Part shown: positions 34,366 through 43,228 of the stretch, piece after piece | How the letters are laid out: each line of letters begins with the position of its first letter | Position numbering within the stretch: the first letter of the stretch is position 1 | Assembly (NCBI RefSeq): GCF_004795035.1 | Contig: NZ_SSBK01000023.1 | Coordinates: 48,157 to 112,156 of the forward strand | Source: Streptomyces sp. A0958 | GTDB taxonomy: Bacteria; Actinomycetota; Actinomycetes; Streptomycetales; Streptomycetaceae | Length of the DNA stretch: 64,000 nt | Direction: 5' to 3' | Made by a program: the position numbers and the translations under genes | The notes under the pieces: model-generated | What the model was told of the DNA's origin: nothing | Database searches by the model: none | The model's input: the letters and a program-made list of their open reading frames with translations, nothing else

Positions 34366-37300
34366 CTACTGCTCGGTGGACTCCGGCGGCTCCGTGTCCC
34401 CGGGCTCCCACCCGACGGCCCGCATCCGACGCGTGAACTCCGCGTGCGCGGCCCGCATTTCCTCGACCCGGTTGGCTTGGTACAGGGGCCCCTCGTACCC
34501 GTCGGGCACGTTCGCTTCGAGCGGGAAGCTCTCGTGGGAGCTGAGCTGCTTCCAGGCGTCCTTCGGCTGCCCGTACCCGTGCTGCTGGTGCGCCTTGGCG
34601 ATCCGGCGTCCCGTCGCGTCGAACCACATGTTCTCCTCGTACTGCTGAAGTACGGGGAACCGGGCGCGATACATGGCGACGAGCTCGTCGGCGCTGATGC
34701 CTAGCCATACGGCTACGAGGGCGTCGATCTCTACGAGGGCGGCGCGGCGGGCGAACTCCGCGCGGAGGGGGGCGTCGCGAGTCCAGGCGGGGCCGACGCC
34801 CTCGGCGAGCGAGGGCGTGTCGTCGGGCCAACGGGTGGCGGCGGCCCAGGTGTCCTGCTGCCAGGCTGAGTCGTAGAGCTCTTCCCAGAGGGGGGCGTAG
34901 GCGTTGGTCTGGGCGTTGAGGCGGAGGGTGCGGAGGAGGAGCGATTGAGCGAGGGGGTGGCACGAAGTAGGGGCCGGCATGGTCTCTGCATCTGAGACGT
35001 TTAGGTGGCCACGACTTGAGGCTCTGAGAGCGTAATCGAGGGGCAGCGAAGCCAAAAACCCTGCAACGAGCGCAGTTTGCAGGTTTGAAGCCAGCGCGGT
35101 GCTAAGTACAGCATTGACGTGAGTTGCACCGGGCGGTACCACGCTGGCAAAGAGACTTCGCTCAGTGTTCGATGGGACCATCTCTCGCCATGCGACGCGA
35201 AAGAAATCCGTGTAGGGGCGGGTGCTCGCTTCCCTCAGCAGGGCATCGACAGCCTCCTCTCGGGAGCTGTCACTCAGCTCCGGCCTGGCTGCCAAGATGT
35301 CGCCCTCCGCAGCATGAACCGCTGCCGGGAAAGCCTTCAGTTGTGCGAGGCGTTTGTAGTCCACCCAACGAGCTTGTGTCGCGACAAAGCGCGCACGTGA
35401 TCCTGCTGGGCGGTAGTTAGTTCGCGGAATCTCGTCATCGTGAAGGTTCATTGCAGCCCAGGGCTCCACTTGGACTGAAGTGCGAGCTCCATCGATTGGC
35501 CGCTTAGCGAAAGGCGTGGCGATGCCGAAAAATGGCCCCTGAAGGATGACGTCGCTCCAGCTATTTGCCGGGCCGGAGTCCCAGGTGAAGTAGCCAGCGG
35601 TCCGGTCGCTCTTTTCGTGGAGCCCAGAACTGATGCGTGGACGCAATGCGCCGAGCCGATGTGGCCACCTGGCGAGGGCAGCAATTGCCGACTCCTCGGA
35701 CGTAGTGACAGGAAACAGCAACTTGGTTTCTTCGACAGGCGGTGGGTTTTCCTCCCCTGCCAACTTCTGCCACTTGGTAAGCGTGGACTGATTCACCGTG
35801 ACTACGCGCTTCGCGTGCGGTCGAGTGTCCCAAGCGCCGTTGTACTTGACACCGGGTGCGTCACCTCTGCCGTCGTGCCGTAGCGACTCGGAGAGCACCA
35901 GAGGATGCGCCAGCCAGCTGAGGTGCTGGAAGCGGATCTCTCGGCCGCTTCCGTAGACGTTCACGCTGAAGTGCGTGCTGTGACCGACCGGGAGGGTGAA
36001 GAGGTAGAGCTCGTTCACGAAGTCTGCGTGCAAGCGCAGGTGACGGTAGGCGGCCTTTCGGAGAATTCCTTCCTTGGAGCCGGTCAAGTGGGTCGTCGGA
36101 TGAATGAGCCCTGCCGCGCCACGCTCTCCCGTCGCCCGCCACACCAGCAACATGAACGCCCGATACAGATCTGGCTGCGTCCCCACCAGCTCCGGATGGG
36201 TGTCCACCGACGCCAAGTAGCACGACAACGCTGCCGAGTCTGCCAGTTCTCCCAGGAACGCCGACTGGGCCGTCTGCCCGCCCAGAACTGCGGCCTTGTG
36301 ATCAGCCCACGCCTCATTACTCGGCTTCTCCGCGAGCTCGAACCACGGCTCGAACTCCGCGAGGACCCCGCCTTCCTTCCACTCCTGCTGCACCCACGGC
36401 GGGTTCCCCACCATCAAGTCGAACCCACCCCCCGCAAACACATGCGCGAAGTCCAGCTCCCAGTGCAGGAACCCCCGCTCCCTCGCGATGCGCACCGCCG
36501 TCCCGTGCCACGGGAACAGGTCGCCCAGGCTCAGGAAGTCCACCCACCCCGAGATCTCGGTCATCTTGTCGTCGAGGGTCCGCTCGAACTCATCAAGTCC
36601 CTTGAGCCCGTTGACCTTCGGCATCTCGAACAGCGAACCGGCATCCTTCCCCGGCTCCACGTCAACCCGGCCGACGACCGACTCCGCGAACTCGATCCAC
36701 TCGTCCAGGTTCCGCAACGCCACCTTCCGGTCCATGGCGCCCTTGCCGAGCTTCTTCAGGTCCTGCGCCCCGTTGAAGTAGTCCGGCGCCGTGCCGTCCA
36801 AAAGCGCGACCTCCTCCAGCGGCCAGAACCACAGCGCGCACCACGCGTCCATGACCTGCTTCAGCCGCCAGTACGGGCTGCCAGGCGCCTCCAGCGCCTC
36901 AAGCACGGCCTCCCGGTCCATCACCGGCGCCGACCGCTTGCCGTCCCCCTCCGCACCCCACACCGGGATGTCACGCGAGATCTCCTGCTCCGACAGCTCA
37001 AGCCGCAGCCGGACCAGGCCCCACAGGTACTCCACCCGCTCGGCCAGCGCCCGCAGGCGGCCCGTCTGCCCGTAAGAGCCGTCGTCCGCGTTCGTACCGG
37101 CCGCCGAAGAGGCGACACGCTTGGCGGGCGCGGGCGCGGGCGCGGCGTCAGCAGCCGACGCCGCCGCGAAGTCGAAGCCCGACTGCTCCCAGATGTCCAG
37201 GCCCAGGTCCAGCGCCCCCTGCCCGGTCCGTTCCTCCCGCTTCAGGACGGTCGCCTGGCTCGTCGCGGCCTTCCCCGAAGCGGAGGCCGAAACCGAGGCC

Positions 37301-39921
37301 GACGCCCTCTTCTCACCCTTCGGCGCCCGCCGCATCGCCGAGCGCCACTTCCGCATCGCCTCGATGAGCGACGGGTCCAGCCACTCCGCCACCGCCCCCG
37401 CCACCACGCTCTTCCCGGTGGCCTTCCGCACCGACACCGAGTCGCCGACCGAGCCCCACCCGAGCGCCGGTAGCAGGAACTGGTGCACCGGCCGGTGCAC
37501 GCCGCTGCCCCCCAGCGCCTCCGTCAGCGGGACCGCCTTCGGCGCCTGGCGGCCGGAGGACTTCAGCCAGCCGCCGTCACCCAGCGACTTCCCCGGGTAC
37601 ACCTTGCGCGCCGCGCCGATCAGCGAGTTGCCCCGGTGGAGGTGCAGCCCGTACCAGGGCGCCCGCATCCCCGGGTACATGGTGTTGAGCCACAGAGAGA
37701 TCTCCGCCAGCTCCACCGCGGTCCTGTTGAGGTCGACGCCGTACGCGTTGTGGAGGGCGATGTACGCCTTGGCCTTCTGGAACTCGCGCGGGTACTCCTC
37801 CGGGTCGATCTGCTCGCCCCGCTCCTTCTGCGCCAGCTTCAGATACAGCTCGGCCAGCTGGTTGACCGCCTCGTTCAGGAACGCGCCGGAGCCGAGAGCG
37901 GGCTCGCACACCCGCCAGCGCAGCACCTCCGCCGCCGTGACGCCGGACTTCTCCGGTTCGCGCGGGTCGATGCGCCCCTCGTCGTCGAGGCGGAAGCGCA
38001 GCGTCTGCTCAACCGTCGCCCGGGTCAGGGACTCCGGTGTGTAGTACGAGGCACTGGTCTGCCGATCCCGGCCGGCCAGCCGGTACACGTACGAACCGAC
38101 CTCGTGCACCACCGAGTCGGGCACGCCCGTCTCAGGGTTGACGGCGTCCTCCTTGACGAAGACGCTGTCGCCCGGCGCGTCCGAGTAGAGCCCGCTGCGG
38201 ACCTGGTCGGTCGTGATCAGCCAGGACCCGCCCTCCGGGTTGCCGCCCTTGGCGACCTCGTACATCGGCTTCTCGGCGATGAAACCGGTGTACGACATCA
38301 GGCCCTCGTACACCGCGCCGAGGTGGTTGATGCTGAGGTTGGCGTAGCTGATGAACCCGCCCCGGCCCTTGCCCTTGCCCTCGACCAGGGTCAGATGGCG
38401 CAGGACCTGGTGCAGCACCTTGTTGCGCAGGCGCAGGTCCAGGGGGGTCGCAGGGGCCGGTGAGCCGTCGCGACGGGTCGGTTCCGGGTAGTCGATCCGC
38501 TGCCCGACCAGCTTTATCGAGGTGGGGTCGAAGAGCCGTGAGCGCAGCGCCTCGATGCGTACGCTCTCGTGGCCGTCGTCCTCGGCCAGCTCCGGGGCCT
38601 CCTCGACGGGCGCGCTCCGGTCGGTGACCGTGTTCGCCACCGGGTGGCCGTTGAACACCTTCTCGAAGAGCAGGGAGAGGGACTCGTGGAAGTGGAACCC
38701 GTCGCGGGACGCGCTGCCCAGCTTCTCCTGGACCACGAGCTCACGCAGCCGGGCCACGCTGTATCCGGAGGCGTACGCCTCGCTCTTCACCGGCAGGATG
38801 TCGAGCTCGGGCCGGGCCTCGGCGTACAGCAGGAACAGGATGCGGTACAGGTAGCGCAGCGACTCCTCGGTGAGCAGGCGCGGCAGGTCGCCGTGCTCCG
38901 GCAGGGCGCCGGGCAGCCACTCCGGCAGGTCATCCGGGTGGACCCCGAACTCCGTGCGCGCCCGCCCGAGCACCTCGTTCGCGATGAGCTGGACGGACTT
39001 CTGGAGGCCGACGCGGAGTTCCGCGGTCACGCCCACCGAGTGGTCCCGGGACTCGGCGACCAGCTTGGCGATCTCGTCGTCCGAGCCGTCCTCGGCCGGG
39101 CGCAGGGACGAGGCCGCGAAGACCGCCGCGATCAGGTCGATCTCGTTGGCCTTGGCCCCCTTGGCCGCCTTGCGGGGGAGGGCGGTGTCCAGGTTCACGG
39201 CGAGGTAGCGGCCACGGGAGAACTGCTGCTTGTCCGCGAGGATCAGCACCCCGCCGAACAGCAGCAGCGCGTAGCGCGGGGCGTTGTCCGCGTTCAGTAC
39301 CCAGGAGGCCAGCTCGCGGACGGTCGTCAGGGTCTTCGAGGCCGAGAGACGAACCGGTGCGGCGAGGAGGTTCGCCGGGCCGTCGCCGCGTGTGGCGTCC
39401 AGGTCCTCGGCGAAACCACCGGCCAGGACGACGACGCCGGGCTCCGCGTGGGCCACGGGCACGGCGATCGGACCGGTCGGGGTGCGGGCGGTGAAGTGCC
39501 CGGGACGCGGGTCGAAGCCCAGCGCCTTCAGCAGGCGTTCGTGCCAGCCGTCCAGCGCGCCCCGCCACTCGCCCTCGGGTGTGCTGTCGGCCTCCGCCTC
39601 GGGCTCCTGCAGCGGCTGGAAGGCCGGCGGTTCCGTGTCCGGGCCGACCGCCTTCAGCACGGCCGCGGCCGCCGCCTGCGCGGCGACCGCCGGTGCGTAC
39701 GGCAGCCCGTTGTACTTCTCGGCGTCCGGGGCGAGCACGGCCCGGACGTCCATGTAGGGGCGGGTCAGATCGCGCAGGTTCTGCCGGGGCGTGGCCTCAC
39801 CCTGGCGTTCGCGCGCCGACCACTGCTTGAGGGGGCCGCTCGCGAGCTGCTTCGGCAGGATGTCGTCCAGGTAGAAGGACGGGAGGTACTCGCGCTCGTT
39901 GATCAGGGAGTCGAACGTCAC
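34366..39921 (-). CDS. Very large Eco57I/PglX-like adenine-specific DNA methyltransferase (DrmMI-like)
   Basis: Probable N6-adenine DNA methylase, and perhaps the target-recognising protein of the defence system. GTG 39921 has AGGAG 8 bases upstream. Residues ~1-640 are a long N-terminal region without an obvious nuclease motif. SAM motif I is RVCEPALGSGAFLNEAVNQL (~675), with YGVDLNRTAVELAEISLWLN following. Residues ~880-990 are an Ala/Ser-rich insert. The catalytic motif IV is LMVGNPPWVQQEW (NPPW at 1173-1176). Residues ~1200-1640 are encoded by visibly less GC-rich DNA (33-37 of 60 bases in three lines counted, against 40-45 in two flanking lines), as expected of an exchanged target-recognition region. 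At 1851 residues it is longer than typical PglX or DrmMI. It is 52 bp downstream of the SNF2 gene and presumably co-transcribed. Confidence 0.85.
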   Translation of the reverse strand: MTFDSLINEREYLPSFYLDDILPKQLASGPLKQWSARERQGEATPRQNLRDLTRPYMDVRAVLAPDAEKYNGLPYAPAVAAQAAAAAVLKAVGPDTEPPAFQPLQEPEAEADSTPEGEWRGALDGWHERLLKALGFDPRPGHFTARTPTGPIAVPVAHAEPGVVVLAGGFAEDLDATRGDGPANLLAAPVRLSASKTLTTVRELASWVLNADNAPRYALLLFGGVLILADKQQFSRGRYLAVNLDTALPRKAAKGAKANEIDLIAAVFAASSLRPAEDGSDDEIAKLVAESRDHSVGVTAELRVGLQKSVQLIANEVLGRARTEFGVHPDDLPEWLPGALPEHGDLPRLLTEESLRYLYRILFLLYAEARPELDILPVKSEAYASGYSVARLRELVVQEKLGSASRDGFHFHESLSLLFEKVFNGHPVANTVTDRSAPVEEAPELAEDDGHESVRIEALRSRLFDPTSIKLVGQRIDYPEPTRRDGSPAPATPLDLRLRNKVLHQVLRHLTLVEGKGKGRGGFISYANLSINHLGAVYEGLMSYTGFIAEKPMYEVAKGGNPEGGSWLITTDQVRSGLYSDAPGDSVFVKEDAVNPETGVPDSVVHEVGSYVYRLAGRDRQTSASYYTPESLTRATVEQTLRFRLDDEGRIDPREPEKSGVTAAEVLRWRVCEPALGSGAFLNEAVNQLAELYLKLAQKERGEQIDPEEYPREFQKAKAYIALHNAYGVDLNRTAVELAEISLWLNTMYPGMRAPWYGLHLHRGNSLIGAARKVYPGKSLGDGGWLKSSGRQAPKAVPLTEALGGSGVHRPVHQFLLPALGWGSVGDSVSVRKATGKSVVAGAVAEWLDPSLIEAMRKWRSAMRRAPKGEKRASASVSASASGKAATSQATVLKREERTGQGALDLGLDIWEQSGFDFAAASAADAAPAPAPAKRVASSAAGTNADDGSYGQTGRLRALAERVEYLWGLVRLRLELSEQEISRDIPVWGAEGDGKRSAPVMDREAVLEALEAPGSPYWRLKQVMDAWCALWFWPLEEVALLDGTAPDYFNGAQDLKKLGKGAMDRKVALRNLDEWIEFAESVVGRVDVEPGKDAGSLFEMPKVNGLKGLDEFERTLDDKMTEISGWVDFLSLGDLFPWHGTAVRIARERGFLHWELDFAHVFAGGGFDLMVGNPPWVQQEWKEGGVLAEFEPWFELAEKPSNEAWADHKAAVLGGQTAQSAFLGELADSAALSCYLASVDTHPELVGTQPDLYRAFMLLVWRATGERGAAGLIHPTTHLTGSKEGILRKAAYRHLRLHADFVNELYLFTLPVGHSTHFSVNVYGSGREIRFQHLSWLAHPLVLSESLRHDGRGDAPGVKYNGAWDTRPHAKRVVTVNQSTLTKWQKLAGEENPPPVEETKLLFPVTTSEESAIAALARWPHRLGALRPRISSGLHEKSDRTAGYFTWDSGPANSWSDVILQGPFFGIATPFAKRPIDGARTSVQVEPWAAMNLHDDEIPRTNYRPAGSRARFVATQARWVDYKRLAQLKAFPAAVHAAEGDILAARPELSDSSREEAVDALLREASTRPYTDFFRVAWREMVPSNTERSLFASVVPPGATHVNAVLSTALASNLQTALVAGFLASLPLDYALRASSRGHLNVSDAETMPAPTSCHPLAQSLLLRTLRLNAQTNAYAPLWEELYDSAWQQDTWAAATRWPDDTPSLAEGVGPAWTRDAPLRAEFARRAALVEIDALVAVWLGISADELVAMYRARFPVLQQYEENMWFDATGRRIAKAHQQHGYGQPKDAWKQLSSHESFPLEANVPDGYEGPLYQANRVEEMRAAHAEFTRRMRAVGWEPGDTEPPESTEQ

Positions 39922-39973
39922 GCCTGCTGCTCCTGCTCGCTGTTCATGGTGGGGAGGTCGAGGGGACGAGGGC

Positions 39974-42900
39974 TCATGCGCCGGGCTCCAGCACGGCCAG
40001 GACCCGGATCATCGGCTCGCCCGAGGTCCGCAGCCGGGCGGCCGCCCCGGCCAGGCGGTCCGCCGCCTCGTCGCGGGTGGAGCGGGTGAAGCCCGGAAGC
40101 AGCTCCTGCCGCCAGTCGTTGACCTGCTTCTCGTACGCGTGCAGCGGGGCGTCGACCTCCCGGTCGGCGATCTCGCGCAGACCGTCGAGTTCGCGGCGGG
40201 TCACGGCCACCGCCTCCGGGACCAGCCGCTGAAGGTTCTCCAGGGGGCCCGGGGTGTAGTGGTCGGGCATGTCCGGCCCGATGCCCAGGTCGGCGAGCAA
40301 CTGCGGCGTGAGTTCCCGGACGCGCGGCTCCGGCCCGTCGAGCCGGTCGATCGCGCGCCAGGCGACCAGGGTCGGGCGGCCCTCGGCGTTGGACCACACG
40401 CCCTGGGTGAGGACCACCGGCGAGGAGGCGCGGGCGGGGTCGACCTGGAGGACCTGGGCCTGCTGACGGCCGAGCTGGACGAGCACCTTGTCGGTGATCC
40501 ACTCGACGACGGGGTGGAGCTCGCCGACGTAGTGGGCGTCCGGCCACAGGGAGGTCGAGTTCGAGTCCTCCCGTGCTCTCTTGAGGGAGTCGGCCGCGTC
40601 CTCACGGCTGAAGGTCAGTTTCATCCGGCGGGCGATGTTCTGGTCACGCAGATAGCCGGACGGCAGGACGTCGAGCCGGTCGGCCAGGTCCTCGGGGGTG
40701 TCGAAGCTCAGGTCGGTGCCGTGGAAGGTGGCGTCGAGACGGAGGGACTCCAGCCGGGCGAGCTCCTCCAGCCCGGTGCGTACGTACAGGAGGCGGTTGC
40801 GCTCCGGTGCGGTGTCGAAGAGGCGCAGTTCGTCCACGGTCGGCACGCCCGGCTCCTCCGGAGCCGGGCCCCGGCCGTCCTGCGCCGGGACGGGCTCGTC
40901 CTGCGCGTCGGACCCGTAGTCGTCCAGGTCCATGTCCAGATCGAAGTCGAATTCGGCGTCGAAGCCCGTGCCCGGGCCCGCGCCGTCTTCGTCCGCCGGT
41001 GCGGGGCCGGTGCCGAACTCGCTCATCGTCCGCCGGGCGACGGGGAACTCCTCGCCGAGACCCCCGCCCTGGGCAAGGGCCTCCACATCGACGGCCTCCA
41101 GGTCTGCGACCGCCTCCTCCGGAGGGGCCTCGCGGAGCAGCGCCTCCATCACGCGGCGCTCCTCCTTGTCCCAGTCGTCCTCCCGCGTGGCGGCCTCCAC
41201 CGCACCGAGCACCTCGTGGACCCGGGCCTCGCGGGCGAGGACCTTCTCCGCGACGGTACGGTCGTCCAGGGCGCCCCCGACCTCGCTCCGCAGGATCAGC
41301 GCCCGGAACTCAGGGTTCTCCGTCTGCCCGTAACGGTCGATGCGGCCGTTGCGCTGCTCGACACGGATCAGGCTCCAGGGAAGGTCCCAGTGGACGAGGT
41401 GGTGGCACTGACGGTGCAGGTTGACACCCTCGGAGGCGCCGTCGCCGGTCAGCAGCAGCCGTACGTCGCTGCCGGCCCGCGCGAACTCGTCCACGTAATC
41501 CATCTGGACCGTGTCCGAGACCTCGCTGTGCATCACCTTGACGGCTGCCTCGCCGTCCTCACGCTTTCGCCAGCCCAGCAGCGCGGGCAGCACCGTCCCG
41601 AGCCAGTTGAGGGTCTCGCGGCGCTCGGAGAACACGACCGCGCGGGTCCGGCCGCCCGGACCGACCCCGATCTTCCGGAGGTAGGAGACGAGGGCGGCGA
41701 GCTTGGCCGTGGCTGTGGGACCGGGTCCGGCCGTCGACGCCCGCTCGATCTCGCGGGCGAGCTCCGTCAGCCGTACCAGCGAGGCGACCTCCGGCACCGG
41801 CGAGTGCGCCTCGGCGCCGGTCAGCGGCGGATCGGTGACGTGCTTGTGGCCCTCGGGCAGGGCGTACCCCAGACCGGACAGCTTCTTGCGGGCCGTCGCG
41901 AACAGCGCCCGGTGCGAGGACAGGAAGGACTTCAGCAGCACGTACGGGAAGAGATGATCGGCCCCGTGCGGGTCCGGGCTCCCGAGCCAGCTCCCGGTCA
42001 GCTCGGCGAAGACGCGCTCCTCCAGCTCGCCCGCCGCGCACGGGATCGGCTCCGACGCGCCGCGAGGCGCCCAGGAGTCGTGCAACGCCTTGGCCACCTC
42101 CGTGCTCACCTTCGTACGGCGCAGCATGAGGTGGTGCAGCTCCGACGCCTTCGGGTGCTGCTCGTCCGTGACCGCCATCGGGTCCAGCAGACGGACCAGA
42201 CCGGTGAAGTCCCGCATCACACCGTTGTGCGGGGTGGCGCTCGCGAGGACCAGCGCGTCCGTCTGCTTCGCGAGCAGCTCGGCCAGCACGCGGCGGTCGC
42301 TGCTCCGGTTGATCAGGTTGTGGGATTCGTCGATCACGACGGCGTCCCACTCGATGCCCTGGAGCCAGGCCCCGTAACGCTTGGCGTTCTTCAGGGTGTC
42401 CATCGAGATGATGACGCGCTTGTAGTACGTGAACGGGTTCCGGCCGACGGGGATCTTCCGCTCGATCCGGGAGATGCCGACACTGTCCAGGCGGACGAGG
42501 GGCAGCGAGAAACGGGTCCACATCTCGTGCTGGAACTGCTCCAGCACCGGCGCCGGAGTGACCACGAGAATGCGCTCCCCGCGTCCCCGGCGGATCAGCT
42601 CGCCCAGCAGGATGCCGATCTCCAGGGTCTTGCCCAGGCCGACCACGTCACCGATCAGCAGGCGTGGCCGCAGCGGGTTCGCGAGAGCCTTCTCGGCCGG
42701 GCGCAGCTGATAGTCCATGCGATCGAGCAGGAAGCCCTCGGTGAGCGCGAGGCGGCGTTCGATCTGGGGGAGCGGGGTCTTGCGCAGCACGGCCTCAAGG
42801 AAAAGCCGGCTGAGGCGGAAGCTCTCTGACCCGTCGTGGACGAGCCTGGTGTTCTCGGGGCGCAGGACGCGCGGCATGCCGTCGAGCGAGGTCAGGAAGC

Positions 42901-43066
42901 GCGCCCGGTGCCCGCGCACCAGCTCGGAGGCGCCGGTGGCCTCGATCACGATCTCGCCGGAGGGGGTCCGGCCGCTGCTGCGGACCAGCCACTCCTCGTC
43001 CCGTACCTCGATCACCGTGCCCGCGGGGGGTGGGCCCGAGGAGAGTTCGGACGCTGCGTCGGGCAT
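39974..43066 (-). CDS. SNF2/RapA-type helicase (DrmD-like)
   Basis: ATP-dependent DNA translocase. ATG 43066 has AAAGGA 10 bases upstream. Walker A is LLIGDVVGLGKTLEIG (~137-152), the DEAH-type box is AVVIDESHNLINRS (246-249), then LASATPHNGVMRDFTGLVRL, LLTGDGASEGVNLHRQCHH and LIRVEQRNGRIDRYGQ. Residues ~650-770 are a long acidic Asp/Glu/Gly/Pro-rich linker; the C-terminal ~250 residues are family-specific and helical. 1030 residues. Order kinase, SNF2 helicase, methylase on one strand matches the DrmD-DrmMI pair of class 1 DISARM except for the kinase. Confidence 0.87.
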   Translation of the reverse strand: MPDAASELSSGPPPAGTVIEVRDEEWLVRSSGRTPSGEIVIEATGASELVRGHRARFLTSLDGMPRVLRPENTRLVHDGSESFRLSRLFLEAVLRKTPLPQIERRLALTEGFLLDRMDYQLRPAEKALANPLRPRLLIGDVVGLGKTLEIGILLGELIRRGRGERILVVTPAPVLEQFQHEMWTRFSLPLVRLDSVGISRIERKIPVGRNPFTYYKRVIISMDTLKNAKRYGAWLQGIEWDAVVIDESHNLINRSSDRRVLAELLAKQTDALVLASATPHNGVMRDFTGLVRLLDPMAVTDEQHPKASELHHLMLRRTKVSTEVAKALHDSWAPRGASEPIPCAAGELEERVFAELTGSWLGSPDPHGADHLFPYVLLKSFLSSHRALFATARKKLSGLGYALPEGHKHVTDPPLTGAEAHSPVPEVASLVRLTELAREIERASTAGPGPTATAKLAALVSYLRKIGVGPGGRTRAVVFSERRETLNWLGTVLPALLGWRKREDGEAAVKVMHSEVSDTVQMDYVDEFARAGSDVRLLLTGDGASEGVNLHRQCHHLVHWDLPWSLIRVEQRNGRIDRYGQTENPEFRALILRSEVGGALDDRTVAEKVLAREARVHEVLGAVEAATREDDWDKEERRVMEALLREAPPEEAVADLEAVDVEALAQGGGLGEEFPVARRTMSEFGTGPAPADEDGAGPGTGFDAEFDFDLDMDLDDYGSDAQDEPVPAQDGRGPAPEEPGVPTVDELRLFDTAPERNRLLYVRTGLEELARLESLRLDATFHGTDLSFDTPEDLADRLDVLPSGYLRDQNIARRMKLTFSREDAADSLKRAREDSNSTSLWPDAHYVGELHPVVEWITDKVLVQLGRQQAQVLQVDPARASSPVVLTQGVWSNAEGRPTLVAWRAIDRLDGPEPRVRELTPQLLADLGIGPDMPDHYTPGPLENLQRLVPEAVAVTRRELDGLREIADREVDAPLHAYEKQVNDWRQELLPGFTRSTRDEAADRLAGAAARLRTSGEPMIRVLAVLEPGA

Positions 43067-43228
43067 GGCGGGTGGTTCCTTTCGACGGGCCGGCGGGACG
43101 CGCGCCGGACCCGGGCACGTACGAGGTTCTGTTCCTACCGGTGAGGAGGGGGCTACGGGGCCCTTTTGAAGCCTAGACGGCCTGGGAACGCTGCTTGCGC
43201 CAGGCCCGGGAGGCGCCCGTGCGGCCGG

